Shown here in pieces: positions 32,400 through 41,108 of a DNA stretch of 64,000 nt. The stretch lies in the NCBI GenBank assembly GCA_964492245.1, contig CAZBJJ010000004.1, positions 16,432-80,431 on the forward strand, written 5' to 3'. Below the pieces are notes generated by a model. The model made no database searches. It saw only the letters and a program-made list of their open reading frames with translations, and had not been told where the DNA came from. The first letter of the stretch is position 1. Every line of letters starts with the position of its first letter. Made by a program: the position numbers and the translations under genes. The DNA comes from CAZBJJ01 sp964492245 (GTDB lineage: Bacteria; Spirochaetota; Spirochaetia; Treponematales; Breznakiellaceae).

Positions 32400-34343
32400 G
32401 TGGCCTTTGTTAAAAAATTATTTGATCGCAACTTTTTGGAGTATGCCTCCTATGTTATTAAAGATAGGGCAATACCCGATATCGAGGACGGCTTAAAACC
32501 AGTACAGCGCCGTATTTTACACAGCCTTTTCGAGATGGACGATGGCAAATATCACAAGGTGGCAAACGTGGTTGGGCACTGTATGAAATACCACCCCCAC
32601 GGCGATGCCTCTATTGCCGATGCCCTCGTTGTTTTGGCCAATAAGGACTTATTTATCGATCGCCAGGGCAATTTTGGCAATATTTTTACCGGCGATGCAG
32701 CCTCGGCCTCGCGCTATATCGAATGTCGGGCTACCAAACTGGCAAAGGCGGTTTTTTACAATCCCAAGCTAACCGAAATGGCCGATTCTTACGATGGGCG
32801 TAACCGCGAAACCCTAAAATTTCCTGCAAAACTGCCGGTTATTCTGGCAATTGGGGGCGAGGGCATTGCCGTAGGCATGTCTACAAAAATATTGCCTCAC
32901 AACATCCTAGAAATTATCGAGGCCGAAAAATCGATTCTTTCGGGCAAGAGTTTCGAGCTGTTTCCCGACTTTCCCACCGGTGGCCTTGTCGATGTAAGTG
33001 AATATGCCGATGGCAACGGCAAGGTTTTAGTGCGGGCAAGGTTGGATACCAGCGATCCCAAACGCATCGTTATACGCGAGCTCCCCTATGGGTCGACAAC
33101 CGAAAGCCTTATTGCAAGCATAGAGGCTGCTACCAAGGCGGGACGGCTTAAAATTCAATCGATTAGCGATTATACCAGCGAACAGGTAGAAATAGAGATA
33201 AGGCTTGGCCGGGGTGTATATACCGAAGAAACCATCGATGCCCTATACGCTTTTACCGAGTGCGAGCAGTCGATTTCGGTGAATCTTTTGGTAATTAAAG
33301 ATGGCCTGCCCCAGATAATGACGGTGAGCGAGGTTCTGCACTACCACAGCGCTCAGCTAAAGGCAATTTTAAAAAAGGAGCTGGAGCTGGAGCGCAGCGA
33401 ACTGTTGGATAAACTGCATCATCGCACCCTAGAGCGCGTTTTTATCGAAGAGCGCATATACAAGAAGATAGAGGATAAAAAGACCGCCGAGGCAGTGAAA
33501 AAGGCAATTGTTGACGGTTTTAAACCCTGGATGGAAGAAATTGGCCCGCGCGGGGTGAGCAGCGAGGATATAGAGCGGCTTTTAAAAATACCTATCCGGC
33601 GTATTTCCCTATACGATATAGAAAAAGCCCGCTTAGAGATGCAGGAAATTCAGGCAAGGATAGAGGAAATTGCCCAGCATTTAAAAGCCCTCGTGGCCTA
33701 TACCATTGCCTGGCTCGATGGCATTGCCGCCGAGATTAAAAACAACGAAGAGCTGCTCAATGGCCGGCGTCGGACCAAGGTGGGCCGCTTCGAAAAAACC
33801 GATGTAAAAGAGGCAGTTAAGCGCGATTTAAGCCTGCGCTACGACGCTGCTACCGGCTATCTAGGCACCTCGGTGGCAGGAGGCAAGGAACTTTTAACCG
33901 TCTCCACCTTCGATCGCATTTTGTATATCAGGAAAAATGGCATTTTCCAAGTTATCGCTGTGCCGGATAAACTCTTTGTGGACAAAGGGCTATTGTGGTG
34001 TGGCCTAGCCGACAAAGACGAACTGGCCGATACCGTGTTTTCCCTTGTTTTGCGCGATAAAAAGGAGCGCCAACCCTGGGTTAAGCGTTTTCAAATTGAT
34101 GCCTGGATTATGAACCGGGACTATACATTGGTAGGCGAGGCTCTCGATATTTTACATCTGGATATCCGAAAAACCTTCTTTTTGGTCTGCCATTACAAGC
34201 CAAAACCGCGCCAGAAAATTTTAATAGAGCAATTTGCCATTGAAGATTATTTAATTAAGGGCTGGAAGGCGGGCCCAGTGCGCTTGGCCCCCAGAGAATT
34301 ATCTAAAATTGAAGTTCGAGCCAAGGAAGTGAGCCTGGAATAA
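32400..34343 (+). CDS. parC: DNA topoisomerase IV subunit A, short form
   Basis: 647 residues from a GTG start with GGAG 6 bases upstream. Catalytic tyrosine Tyr106 in ASASRYIECR, preceded by RRILHSLFEMDDGKYHKVAN and HPHGDASIADAL. A coiled-coil linker falls near 395-460. The C-terminal beta-pinwheel is reduced, as in other short spirochaete/Bacteroidetes-type ParC proteins. It is co-transcribed with parE. Confidence 0.93.
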   Translation: MAFVKKLFDRNFLEYASYVIKDRAIPDIEDGLKPVQRRILHSLFEMDDGKYHKVANVVGHCMKYHPHGDASIADALVVLANKDLFIDRQGNFGNIFTGDAASASRYIECRATKLAKAVFYNPKLTEMADSYDGRNRETLKFPAKLPVILAIGGEGIAVGMSTKILPHNILEIIEAEKSILSGKSFELFPDFPTGGLVDVSEYADGNGKVLVRARLDTSDPKRIVIRELPYGSTTESLIASIEAATKAGRLKIQSISDYTSEQVEIEIRLGRGVYTEETIDALYAFTECEQSISVNLLVIKDGLPQIMTVSEVLHYHSAQLKAILKKELELERSELLDKLHHRTLERVFIEERIYKKIEDKKTAEAVKKAIVDGFKPWMEEIGPRGVSSEDIERLLKIPIRRISLYDIEKARLEMQEIQARIEEIAQHLKALVAYTIAWLDGIAAEIKNNEELLNGRRRTKVGRFEKTDVKEAVKRDLSLRYDAATGYLGTSVAGGKELLTVSTFDRILYIRKNGIFQVIAVPDKLFVDKGLLWCGLADKDELADTVFSLVLRDKKERQPWVKRFQIDAWIMNRDYTLVGEALDILHLDIRKTFFLVCHYKPKPRQKILIEQFAIEDYLIKGWKAGPVRLAPRELSKIEVRAKEVSLE

Positions 34344-34378
34344 TTGGCTTAATGCCCCGTGGGCAGGCAAAAATCGCT

Positions 34379-34411
34379 CCCCTTGTTAAAGGGGACCCCT
34401 TTAACAAGGGG
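34379..34411 (-). terminator. Perfect 16-bp inverted repeat between convergent parC and P83/100 genes
   Basis: CCCCTTGTTAAAGGGG, a single A, then its exact reverse complement. On the minus strand a run of five T residues follows a few bases later, and on the plus strand CCCCTT follows, so it may terminate both transcripts. Each arm is itself a partial palindrome, which gives alternative folds. Confidence 0.7.
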
Positions 34412-34429
34412 CCCCTTCCTAAAAGGACA

Positions 34430-36058
34430 TCAGTTTTTTGTAAGATCGCTGGCCTTTATTAAAATGGCCTGACCTTCCTCGTTTTGAATAGAAATGAGGT
34501 TTTCGCCCAGGAAGATGGGAGATGCCCAGGCGTGAACCGGCAGGCTGGAGCGGGCCTGTCGCTTTAAAGCGGTGTTAAAGCGGGCAAAATACAGCCTGCC
34601 TTCGCTCTTTATAATTGCATATAAATTGTTGCCTTCCACCCAAATATCGCTGCTTAAAAGCATTTCTTCGTCGGCCTGGGCGGTAATTTCCAGTTTTTCA
34701 CTGTCGATGCCAATGAGCCGCGCAGGGCCACCTTCTTCGCCGGCAATGCCAAATACAGAGCCACCCAACTGCACAAGGCTGCGGCCCTGAATGGTGTCGA
34801 TACCCGATTTTAAAAGCTCTTTGCCATCAGTTTTATTTATAAGGCTCAGGCGGGCGCGCGAGCTGTTGGCGCTTAAAAGCGAAAGTGCCAGTCGACCCTG
34901 CAAAAGCTCCTGCTTTTTATCTTCTGCTGCGCTATCCAATTGCTCCTGCACGTCTTCGGCAATTTCTTTGCGCCCCTCTATTGCCTCGCTTGCCTTTTTG
35001 TCGGCAAGGGCCTCTTCTTTAGCTGCAGTTTCCCTGTCTGCTTCAAGTTTTTTTTCGTCCTCTACAAGCTCTTCCTGTCGCGCAGTAGTTTCTTTTTCCG
35101 CTTTTTCCAGGGCTGCCTCTTTAGCTGCTATGTCTTCCGACTTTTTTGCAATCTCTTTGGAGTCGGCATTCTCGTCTTTTTTTGCCTCTTCTAAAAGAGC
35201 CTTCTCTTTTTCCAGGGCCTGCTTGCCTTCGGCCTCCTGTTTTTCTCGCTCCTGGACAGCCTTCTTTTCTGTCTCTAGCCGCTTTTCTTCATCTTTTATG
35301 GCCTCGCGCATAACAGTGGCCTTTTGCTCGGCCTCCTTGGATTCCCGCTCTTTTAAATCCACCATTTCTTTTCTTGTGGCAATCCCCATATCTTCCTGTT
35401 TTTTTACCTCTTCCATAACTTTTTTGTCGGTAAGGGGACTGGTATCGATGGCACTTAGACGACCGGATTCTGCCAGGGAAAGGGGGATGAGCATAAGGGT
35501 CTGCCCGGGCCATTGGTCGTAGCGAACAGAAAGGCCGGCTTTTTCCTCGGTCAAATGCCCAACTACGGCGGTTTTATACCGTTCGGTAAAAAGCTGCCAA
35601 TTGCCCCGGTGAACGGCATTGTAAATGGTAATAAATTCGGCAAGGAGCCTTGCATCCCGTGGGCTATAATTATATGCCCCTTCCAAATAGCCTCGTATTA
35701 TTTCGCGCAGATTGCGAATATGGTTTACGCCCACATCAATGCCCAGGCCCAAAATATCGGCATCGAGCTTAGCACCTTCTGGAGCCGTAACAGAATGGAT
35801 TACAAAATATCGGTAAGGAGACCCAGCCTGCTTGCTGCCCCGGCCTATGGCCTGCCCAAGTTCCCGGCCAATGCCGACTATAGCCTCGAGGCTTTCGTCT
35901 CGCTCTACGGGGCCCTCGTAGTTAATAAATACAAGGCCAGCGGGTTTAACGCTTTCAAGCTCTGTTTTATCCACTTCTTGGCTTCCAATGCCAAGTGGAA
36001 TTGCGACCATCACCAGCATTAGGAATAGTATTCGCTCAATTTTATTTATAACTTTCAT
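34430..36058 (-). CDS. P83/100 antigen family protein
   Basis: 542 residues. Signal sequence MKVINKIERILFLMLVMVAI. An N-terminal globular domain (to about 210) includes YEGPVERDESLEAIVGIGRE. A long charged coiled coil of E/K/A-rich repeats occupies about 215-370, and a C-terminal beta-rich domain resembles a propeller fragment. This layout is specific to spirochaetes: the Borrelia P83/100 antigen and its Treponema homologues. The location is the periplasm or outer membrane; the function is unknown. AAGGAGG lies 6 bases before the ATG. Confidence 0.9.
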   Translation of the reverse strand: MKVINKIERILFLMLVMVAIPLGIGSQEVDKTELESVKPAGLVFINYEGPVERDESLEAIVGIGRELGQAIGRGSKQAGSPYRYFVIHSVTAPEGAKLDADILGLGIDVGVNHIRNLREIIRGYLEGAYNYSPRDARLLAEFITIYNAVHRGNWQLFTERYKTAVVGHLTEEKAGLSVRYDQWPGQTLMLIPLSLAESGRLSAIDTSPLTDKKVMEEVKKQEDMGIATRKEMVDLKERESKEAEQKATVMREAIKDEEKRLETEKKAVQEREKQEAEGKQALEKEKALLEEAKKDENADSKEIAKKSEDIAAKEAALEKAEKETTARQEELVEDEKKLEADRETAAKEEALADKKASEAIEGRKEIAEDVQEQLDSAAEDKKQELLQGRLALSLLSANSSRARLSLINKTDGKELLKSGIDTIQGRSLVQLGGSVFGIAGEEGGPARLIGIDSEKLEITAQADEEMLLSSDIWVEGNNLYAIIKSEGRLYFARFNTALKRQARSSLPVHAWASPIFLGENLISIQNEEGQAILIKASDLTKN

Positions 36059-36084
36059 GCAATCCTCCTTTTCTTAAGCCGCTA

Positions 36085-37824
36085 CTAGTATACCCTGTTT
36101 TTGCCTTCTGTCCCAAGGAAAAATTTAATTTGTGCCTCTGCTTCGCTGCGAACAAGGGGAGAAAGGCTAATTCTGGATATATAGGTTAAAATATTTATAA
36201 CCCGCTGTGAATGGGGCGGGCCGGAAAAACGACTAATCCTTCCCGAAGCAAAAATTATCGCCATCATAAGCTGTTCGTCGTGAATATCCGATTTGTACAG
36301 ACTCGATTCAAAGCAGAGTAGGGCCCGGCCCTGGGGGTCCAGCCCCATTTCGCCAATGTTCCGGGCCACTTGCGCTTTTACGCTTGGATCGGGCCCGGCA
36401 AGGTAGATATCAATTAGAATTGGCAGTATTTCGATCGAGGCAAAATGGCTAAGAATTTCCAAGGCTTTAAGCTGTAGGGGCACATTGGGCTGCTGGGAGG
36501 CCTCGGTTTTTTTGCCCAATGCTATCTGCAAAAGAAAATTGCTCAGTGCGCGCTCTTGGCTTCCCGGCCCACTAACTTCAATTTTTGTCGCAATCTCTTT
36601 TAGCTGCTCTTGGGCATAGATAGTGTTTCTTTGAAAAAATCTGGCCAATTCGTCGGGCTCCTCTATTTCTGCAAGGCCATAATTGCGACCTTGCTCAATG
36701 CCAAAAAAACCATCTTTTTCGCTCTTTATACGCTCTTCGGTCCTATAGGCATACAGGACCCAATCCTTTCCCCCAGAATAGACCAGGCCGTCGTCGGAAA
36801 AGGTGGTCGCCGAATTAGCTTGGCTCAGGCGCACATGCCAAAGGCGTCGCCCATCGAAGGCGTAGGCCTGGGCATTGCTGTATCCTAGGCAGTATAGGCC
36901 GCGTTCATCGACCATAAGGCGGCTGGGCCCATTCGCAGTAGTATTGGCCATTGTGCTGGCTGTCCACAAAAGTTTTATATCGCTCGGGAAATCTAGGTCG
37001 AGTTTATAGGCCTCCAAAAGGCCATCGCGGTACAGTACAAACAGTACATCTTCCCAAAATGCCATATCAATTGTATGGCTTGTCCCCCGATTTTTTAAAA
37101 TGCTAAAGCTTTCCTCTCTGCTAAAAAAAATAATTTCCCCATTTTCTAGGGCAGCCAGACCGGATTGCTTTAATTGGTATGGCCCATTCAAACTAAGAAG
37201 ACTCTGCACATTTGAAGAGAGCGGTAAGAGGTATTGGCCTCCATAGGGGTCTAGTAGAGAAAGGTTTTTTTTGCTGGCTACAAAAAGGCCCCCATTAGAA
37301 TTGTCAATACACAGGGCGTCGATGCTCTGGGAAAAAGATTGTCGCCAGAGCAGGCGTCCACTGGGGCTACGGGCCTCTAGCTCGGTATGCCGGGGAATAA
37401 AAAGCCGGCCATCCCAGCCAATAAGCGGGGCCCCGCTCAGGGCATTTCTGCCTTTTATGCGCCAGGTAAGAAGGCCAGCTCGGTTTAGCGCTATCAATTC
37501 GCCGTCTTCACTGCCAAAATACAGATTCCCTGTATTGTTTCGGCTTATATAGGGCAGGAGCTTTTTTTTAAAATGAGTGCTCCACAGGCCTTTGCCAGCC
37601 TTACTTACCATTTTAAGGCTGTTGTCATCGCAAATTATAGCCACAGAGCCCGCCTCGGCCTGGGGAATGCCAATGGGGGCCGCCCCCAGGGCCAGCTTCC
37701 AGTTGTGCAGTACCAGATTGTCGCTATCGCTATGCCGGTCTGGCTGGGCCAATAGAATTTGGCAAGGAAGCAGGGCAAATATACAGAGAATTTGTCGCAC
37801 TACCTGCCTTTGCCACATTTTCAT
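36085..37824 (-). CDS. Exported PQQ-like beta-propeller protein with C-terminal HEAT-like repeats
   Basis: 579 residues. Signal peptide through about residue 27 (ending CQILLAQ). Residues 40-370 carry repeated propeller-type segments (GKGLWSTHF, LLTWRIKGRNALSGAPLIGW, GRLLWRQSF, GRRLWHVRL). Residues 420-579 look like HEAT repeats (FASIEILPILIDIYLAGPDP, VKAQVARNIGEMG). It is probably a periplasmic scaffold or outer-membrane assembly factor; no function is known. The start overlaps the upstream methyltransferase stop (ATGA). Confidence 0.78.
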   Translation of the reverse strand: MKMWQRQVVRQILCIFALLPCQILLAQPDRHSDSDNLVLHNWKLALGAAPIGIPQAEAGSVAIICDDNSLKMVSKAGKGLWSTHFKKKLLPYISRNNTGNLYFGSEDGELIALNRAGLLTWRIKGRNALSGAPLIGWDGRLFIPRHTELEARSPSGRLLWRQSFSQSIDALCIDNSNGGLFVASKKNLSLLDPYGGQYLLPLSSNVQSLLSLNGPYQLKQSGLAALENGEIIFFSREESFSILKNRGTSHTIDMAFWEDVLFVLYRDGLLEAYKLDLDFPSDIKLLWTASTMANTTANGPSRLMVDERGLYCLGYSNAQAYAFDGRRLWHVRLSQANSATTFSDDGLVYSGGKDWVLYAYRTEERIKSEKDGFFGIEQGRNYGLAEIEEPDELARFFQRNTIYAQEQLKEIATKIEVSGPGSQERALSNFLLQIALGKKTEASQQPNVPLQLKALEILSHFASIEILPILIDIYLAGPDPSVKAQVARNIGEMGLDPQGRALLCFESSLYKSDIHDEQLMMAIIFASGRISRFSGPPHSQRVINILTYISRISLSPLVRSEAEAQIKFFLGTEGKNRVY

Positions 37825-38822
37825 TGTCGTTCCAAAATAGCCAGGCTCTCCATATGGGGACTCTGGGGGTAAAACTCATACAGATACAGACTTTTTAGGC
37901 AGTAGCCATATTTTTCCAAATCTTTAATATCGAAGGCCTGGCTATTGGGATTGCAGGAGACATAGGCAAGGGCGGGAATCTCGGTTTTGCCCAGGGCATT
38001 TTTTAAAGCGGGGGAGAGGCCGGAGCGGGGCGGATCGAGTATAGCCAAATTGGCATGGCGACAGAGGGCCTGTGCGCGCTTGTTTTTTGCCCATTGGCTA
38101 TCGCTGAGGGCAAAATATTCCGCTGTATGTTCTGCCAGATTCTCTTTGGCAAGTTTAAGCGACGATTTTTCTGCCTCCATTAAAATAAGGCGGGGGAAAA
38201 AATCTTTTAAAAAAAGCGAAAAGGTGCCAATGCCCGAGTATAAATCGAGGGCCAGCTGATGTTGGCCAAGCTTAGGAATATAGGCCAGCAGATCCGATAT
38301 AAGAGCTTCTAGCATACTTACATTGCTTTGGAAAAAATTTTTAACGTCCAATTGAATTTTTCTGTCCAGTATGTTTACTTTTCCCCCTTCGTTTATACCC
38401 TCAACTAAAAGAAGCCCATCTTGTGCATAGACGTTAAAGCGGTTTTTGGAAACGGGGGGCAAGAGTTGCCTTGTCTGCAGGGCCCTGCGAATTTCGGGTT
38501 GGGCAATGGGACAGTCTAAAAGGGGGACAATGCTGCTTTTATCCCTTCCCACCAGGCCCACCGGAGCCTGTTTTAAATTTTTTGCATCGCAGCGGTGGAA
38601 TTGAAATCGGTTGCGCCAAGAAAAGCCCTCTCCTGGCATTATTCTATTCTGAATGTTTTCCAAGGCTCTTAACGAGACAGAGGTGGGCCCAAGGGCTTTT
38701 TTAAAAGACTCGTATAGCGCAGCAAGTTTGTTTTTGTTCTGTGTCTCTCGGTCCATATGTATCCAGGGACAGCCACCACAGCTATTGGCATAGGGGCAGT
38801 TGGAAATTGCTTTGGGCTCCAT
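37821..38822 (-). CDS. RlmD/TrmA-family 23S rRNA (uracil-5)-methyltransferase, short form without TRAM domain
   Basis: 333 residues. An iron-sulfur cluster set C9-PYANS-C15-GG-C18 with Cys104 (LLDCPIAQ). SAM-binding LDLYSGIGTFSLFL, then LDPPRSGLSPAL and the catalytic cysteine in YVSCNPNS. RumA/RlmD enzymes usually carry an N-terminal TRAM domain, which is absent here. The product probably makes 5-methyluridine in rRNA; whether in 23S rRNA or tRNA is not certain. It heads a two-gene unit with the propeller-HEAT gene. A leaderless-type promoter precedes it. Confidence 0.88.
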   Translation of the reverse strand: MEPKAISNCPYANSCGGCPWIHMDRETQNKNKLAALYESFKKALGPTSVSLRALENIQNRIMPGEGFSWRNRFQFHRCDAKNLKQAPVGLVGRDKSSIVPLLDCPIAQPEIRRALQTRQLLPPVSKNRFNVYAQDGLLLVEGINEGGKVNILDRKIQLDVKNFFQSNVSMLEALISDLLAYIPKLGQHQLALDLYSGIGTFSLFLKDFFPRLILMEAEKSSLKLAKENLAEHTAEYFALSDSQWAKNKRAQALCRHANLAILDPPRSGLSPALKNALGKTEIPALAYVSCNPNSQAFDIKDLEKYGYCLKSLYLYEFYPQSPHMESLAILERQ

Positions 38823-38828
38823 AGGCCT

Positions 38829-38857
38829 ATAGTAGCGGGAATTTGGGCCAGATTCAA
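38829..38857 (-). promoter_or_regulatory. Leaderless-type promoter of the RlmD/TrmA-like gene
   Basis: On the minus strand TTGAAT (38857-38852), 17 bases, TACTAT (38834-38829), 6 bases before the ATG at 38822. It is back to back with the divergent promoter at 38859-38887, one base apart. Confidence 0.6.
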
Positions 38858-38858
38858 G

Positions 38859-38887
38859 TTTGCAGATTAAAAAATATAGGCTAAACT
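38859..38887 (+). promoter_or_regulatory. Leaderless-type promoter of the alpha/beta hydrolase gene
   Basis: TTTGCA (38859-38864), 17 bases, TAAACT (38882-38887), 6 bases before the ATG. AGGGGC directly before the ATG is too close to be a normal ribosome-binding site. Confidence 0.5.
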
Positions 38888-38893
38888 AGGGGC

Positions 38894-39841
38894 ATGAAAG
38901 AGGACAGTTTTTATTTCCCAGCCGAAGATGGCATGAATTTGTTTACCCGCGTCTGGTCGCCAGATGCCGGTCCGGTGCGGGGCCTGCTTCAAGTTGCCCA
39001 CGGTATGGCTGAACACTCGGCGCGCTATGCCAGCCTAGCTGCTGTTCTATGCCAAGAGGGCTGGGAAGTTTGGTGCCATGACGCCCGGGGCCATGGTAAA
39101 ACCCTGGAGCGCAACAGGGAAGATCCCGAAACCCAGGGAGAACCGGGTAATTTGGGCCTTAGCCGGGGCTTTGACCGCTGCGTCGAAGACCTTAAAGCCC
39201 TAGCCACCGAAATTAAATCTCGGCATGGCCAAAGGCCCCTTTTTTTACTTGGCCACTCCTGGGGTTCTTTTATCTGCCAAATGGCCATAGAGTCTTCCAA
39301 TACCCCTTGGGCCGGCTGTATTCTCTCGGGGACCAGGGGTCCCGCCCGACCACTTTTATTTTTTGGCAAAATTATTTCTGCCTTAGTCATCGCCCTGCGG
39401 GGACCTCGCAGGCATTCCCGTCTTCTGTGGCAATTATCCGATGGCGCCTACAATAAACCCTTTCGGCCCAATCGAACCGCATTTGACTGGCTTTCTCGAG
39501 ACAATGCCCAGGTAGATGCCTATATTGCCGACCCCCTCTGCGGCTTTCCCTGTCCGGCAGTTTTTTACCGCGATTTAATCGGTGGCCTGTATCGCATACA
39601 TGCTAAAAGGGCAATGCGAAATATTTCAAGGGAAATGCCAATATTGATGCTCGCTGGTACCGAGGACCCGGTGGGCGGAATGGGCAGGGGGCCCAGAGCC
39701 TTGGCCGCCTGCTACGGGACTGCGGGCATGGAGGATGTTCAGTTAATCTTGTATCCCAAGTATCGCCACGAGGTGCTTAAAGAGATAGATTGCGAAAGAG
39801 TGCATGCTGATATTCGTGAATGGCTGGAAAATCGGGGTTAA
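38894..39841 (+). CDS. Alpha/beta hydrolase, monoacylglycerol-lipase/serine-aminopeptidase S33 type
   Basis: 315 residues. Oxyanion region LLQVAHGMAEHSARY, then VWCHDARGHGKT, nucleophile Ser122 in GHSWGS, acid Asp in LMLAGTEDPVGG and base His in YPKYRHEVL. The lid region is GPRRHSRLLWQLSDGAYN. The arrangement fits lysophospholipase/monoacylglycerol lipase. There is no signal peptide. The substrate is unknown but probably a lipid ester. It is divergent from the methyltransferase gene. Confidence 0.88.
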   Translation: MKEDSFYFPAEDGMNLFTRVWSPDAGPVRGLLQVAHGMAEHSARYASLAAVLCQEGWEVWCHDARGHGKTLERNREDPETQGEPGNLGLSRGFDRCVEDLKALATEIKSRHGQRPLFLLGHSWGSFICQMAIESSNTPWAGCILSGTRGPARPLLFFGKIISALVIALRGPRRHSRLLWQLSDGAYNKPFRPNRTAFDWLSRDNAQVDAYIADPLCGFPCPAVFYRDLIGGLYRIHAKRAMRNISREMPILMLAGTEDPVGGMGRGPRALAACYGTAGMEDVQLILYPKYRHEVLKEIDCERVHADIREWLENRG

Positions 39842-39907
39842 GCAGGCCCATGGGGCTTGACCTCTCTGCCTTAAGCTCGCAAAATAGAACTTCAAAAGAG
39901 GCACCTT

Positions 39908-41059
39908 TTGCGTATTCGTTACTGTACTGGAAATAATGGTAAGCTAATAAAAAAAGCACTCATCTACACTAGCGGTGAACATGGTATTTCACCATCTATG
40001 GTAGATGCCGATGCACGGCGCATACTGCGTCGCTTAAAAGAACACGGCCATCAGGCCTATATTGTAGGGGGAGCTGTTCGGGACTTAGTCTTGGGCAAGG
40101 AGCCAAACGATTTTGATATTGTCAGCGATGCGCTCCCAAATAGAATTAAGCGTATTTTTGGCAATTCCCGCATAATTGGCAAACGCTTTCGCCTCGTACA
40201 TGTCTACTATGGTCCTAAAATTTACGAAGTCTCCACCTTTCGATCTTTAGAAGAGGGAAGTATTGGAAACAGTTTTGGCAATATCGACGAGGATGTGCTA
40301 AGAAGGGATTTCTCCTGCAATGCCCTATATTACGATAGCGAAGAAAACATACTTATAGATTATGTTGATGGCCTAGGCGCCATTAAAAAAGGTCGTCTAA
40401 AACCAATAATCGCGCGCAAAAAAATTTTTACCGAAGACCCAGTTCGGATGATTCGAGCAATAAAGTACTCCTGCAACACCGGCTTAAACCTGCCCATAAG
40501 TCTTAGGTGCCAAATACAGAAACAGGCCACTCTTTTAAAAAATGTTTCGGCATCTCGTCTTACCGAAGAATTGATAAAAATAATCAATTCGGGAAAATGC
40601 GAGAACCTCGTTAAGAGCCTGCGCAGTGCCAAGCTCTTTTGCCATTTGCAGCCCCATGCCGATGCCCTGTTGGAAAGCAGTCCCCCATTTGCATCTGTAT
40701 ATTTTAAGAGCCTTGCCGAGCTGGATGTGCGCCGCCTTGCAAAGGCTAAGGACGACGAGAATATTTCCGATCTTTTAGAATATCTCTTGCAGGACTATGT
40801 AGATACCCTTGTCGACTGGCCGAACGAGAGTGGACAGTCGTATAAAGAAATTGCTGCCTTAGCTAGAAAATTTATCATGCCTATGAATCCACCCCGCATT
40901 GCCTTCGAGCGGGCAATGTGCGCTATTTTTCAGGCCCATGGCATACAGATACGGCGGCAAAGACGCCCGGGCGACAGCGAACAAAGAGGCGAAGCGCCTG
41001 TCCGTAAAAAAAGAAGGCACCGACGCCGGCCAACAGCGAGCACCGAGGCGACAGACTAA
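39908..41059 (+). CDS. pcnB: PcnB-family nucleotidyltransferase (poly(A) polymerase / CCA-adding-like)
   Basis: 383 residues from TTG 39908, chosen because AGAGG lies 7 bases upstream and similarity to PcnB begins soon after (IYTSGEHGISPSMVDADARR). The nucleotidyltransferase signature is YIVGGAVRDLVLGKEPNDFD with catalytic DFD, then RRDFSCNALYYD and EDPVRMIRAIKYS. A helical head domain follows. The last 35 residues are highly basic (for example RKKRRHRRRP), as in E. coli poly(A) polymerase I, and suit RNA binding. It adds poly(A) tails that promote RNA decay. CCA-adding activity is an alternative. Confidence 0.88.
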   Translation: MRIRYCTGNNGKLIKKALIYTSGEHGISPSMVDADARRILRRLKEHGHQAYIVGGAVRDLVLGKEPNDFDIVSDALPNRIKRIFGNSRIIGKRFRLVHVYYGPKIYEVSTFRSLEEGSIGNSFGNIDEDVLRRDFSCNALYYDSEENILIDYVDGLGAIKKGRLKPIIARKKIFTEDPVRMIRAIKYSCNTGLNLPISLRCQIQKQATLLKNVSASRLTEELIKIINSGKCENLVKSLRSAKLFCHLQPHADALLESSPPFASVYFKSLAELDVRRLAKAKDDENISDLLEYLLQDYVDTLVDWPNESGQSYKEIAALARKFIMPMNPPRIAFERAMCAIFQAHGIQIRRQRRPGDSEQRGEAPVRKKRRHRRRPTASTEATD

Positions 41060-41060
41060 A

Positions 41061-41084
41061 GAGCCAGATTATGCCTTCTGGCTC
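41061..41084. terminator. Hairpin between convergent pcnB and TPR genes
   Basis: GAGCCAGA, eight bases, TCTGGCTC: a perfect 8-bp stem directly after the pcnB stop codon. No long T run follows on either strand, so it may act as an mRNA 3' end stabiliser or a weak bidirectional terminator. Confidence 0.5.
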
Positions 41085-41108
41085 CTTGGCGCCTGAGCTA
41101 TGTGAAAA

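Noticed and set aside
34791..35522. 243-codon plus-strand frame opposite the P83/100 coiled coil
   Set aside because: Ser/Ala/Phe-rich shadow of E/K/A-rich heptads, no start context.
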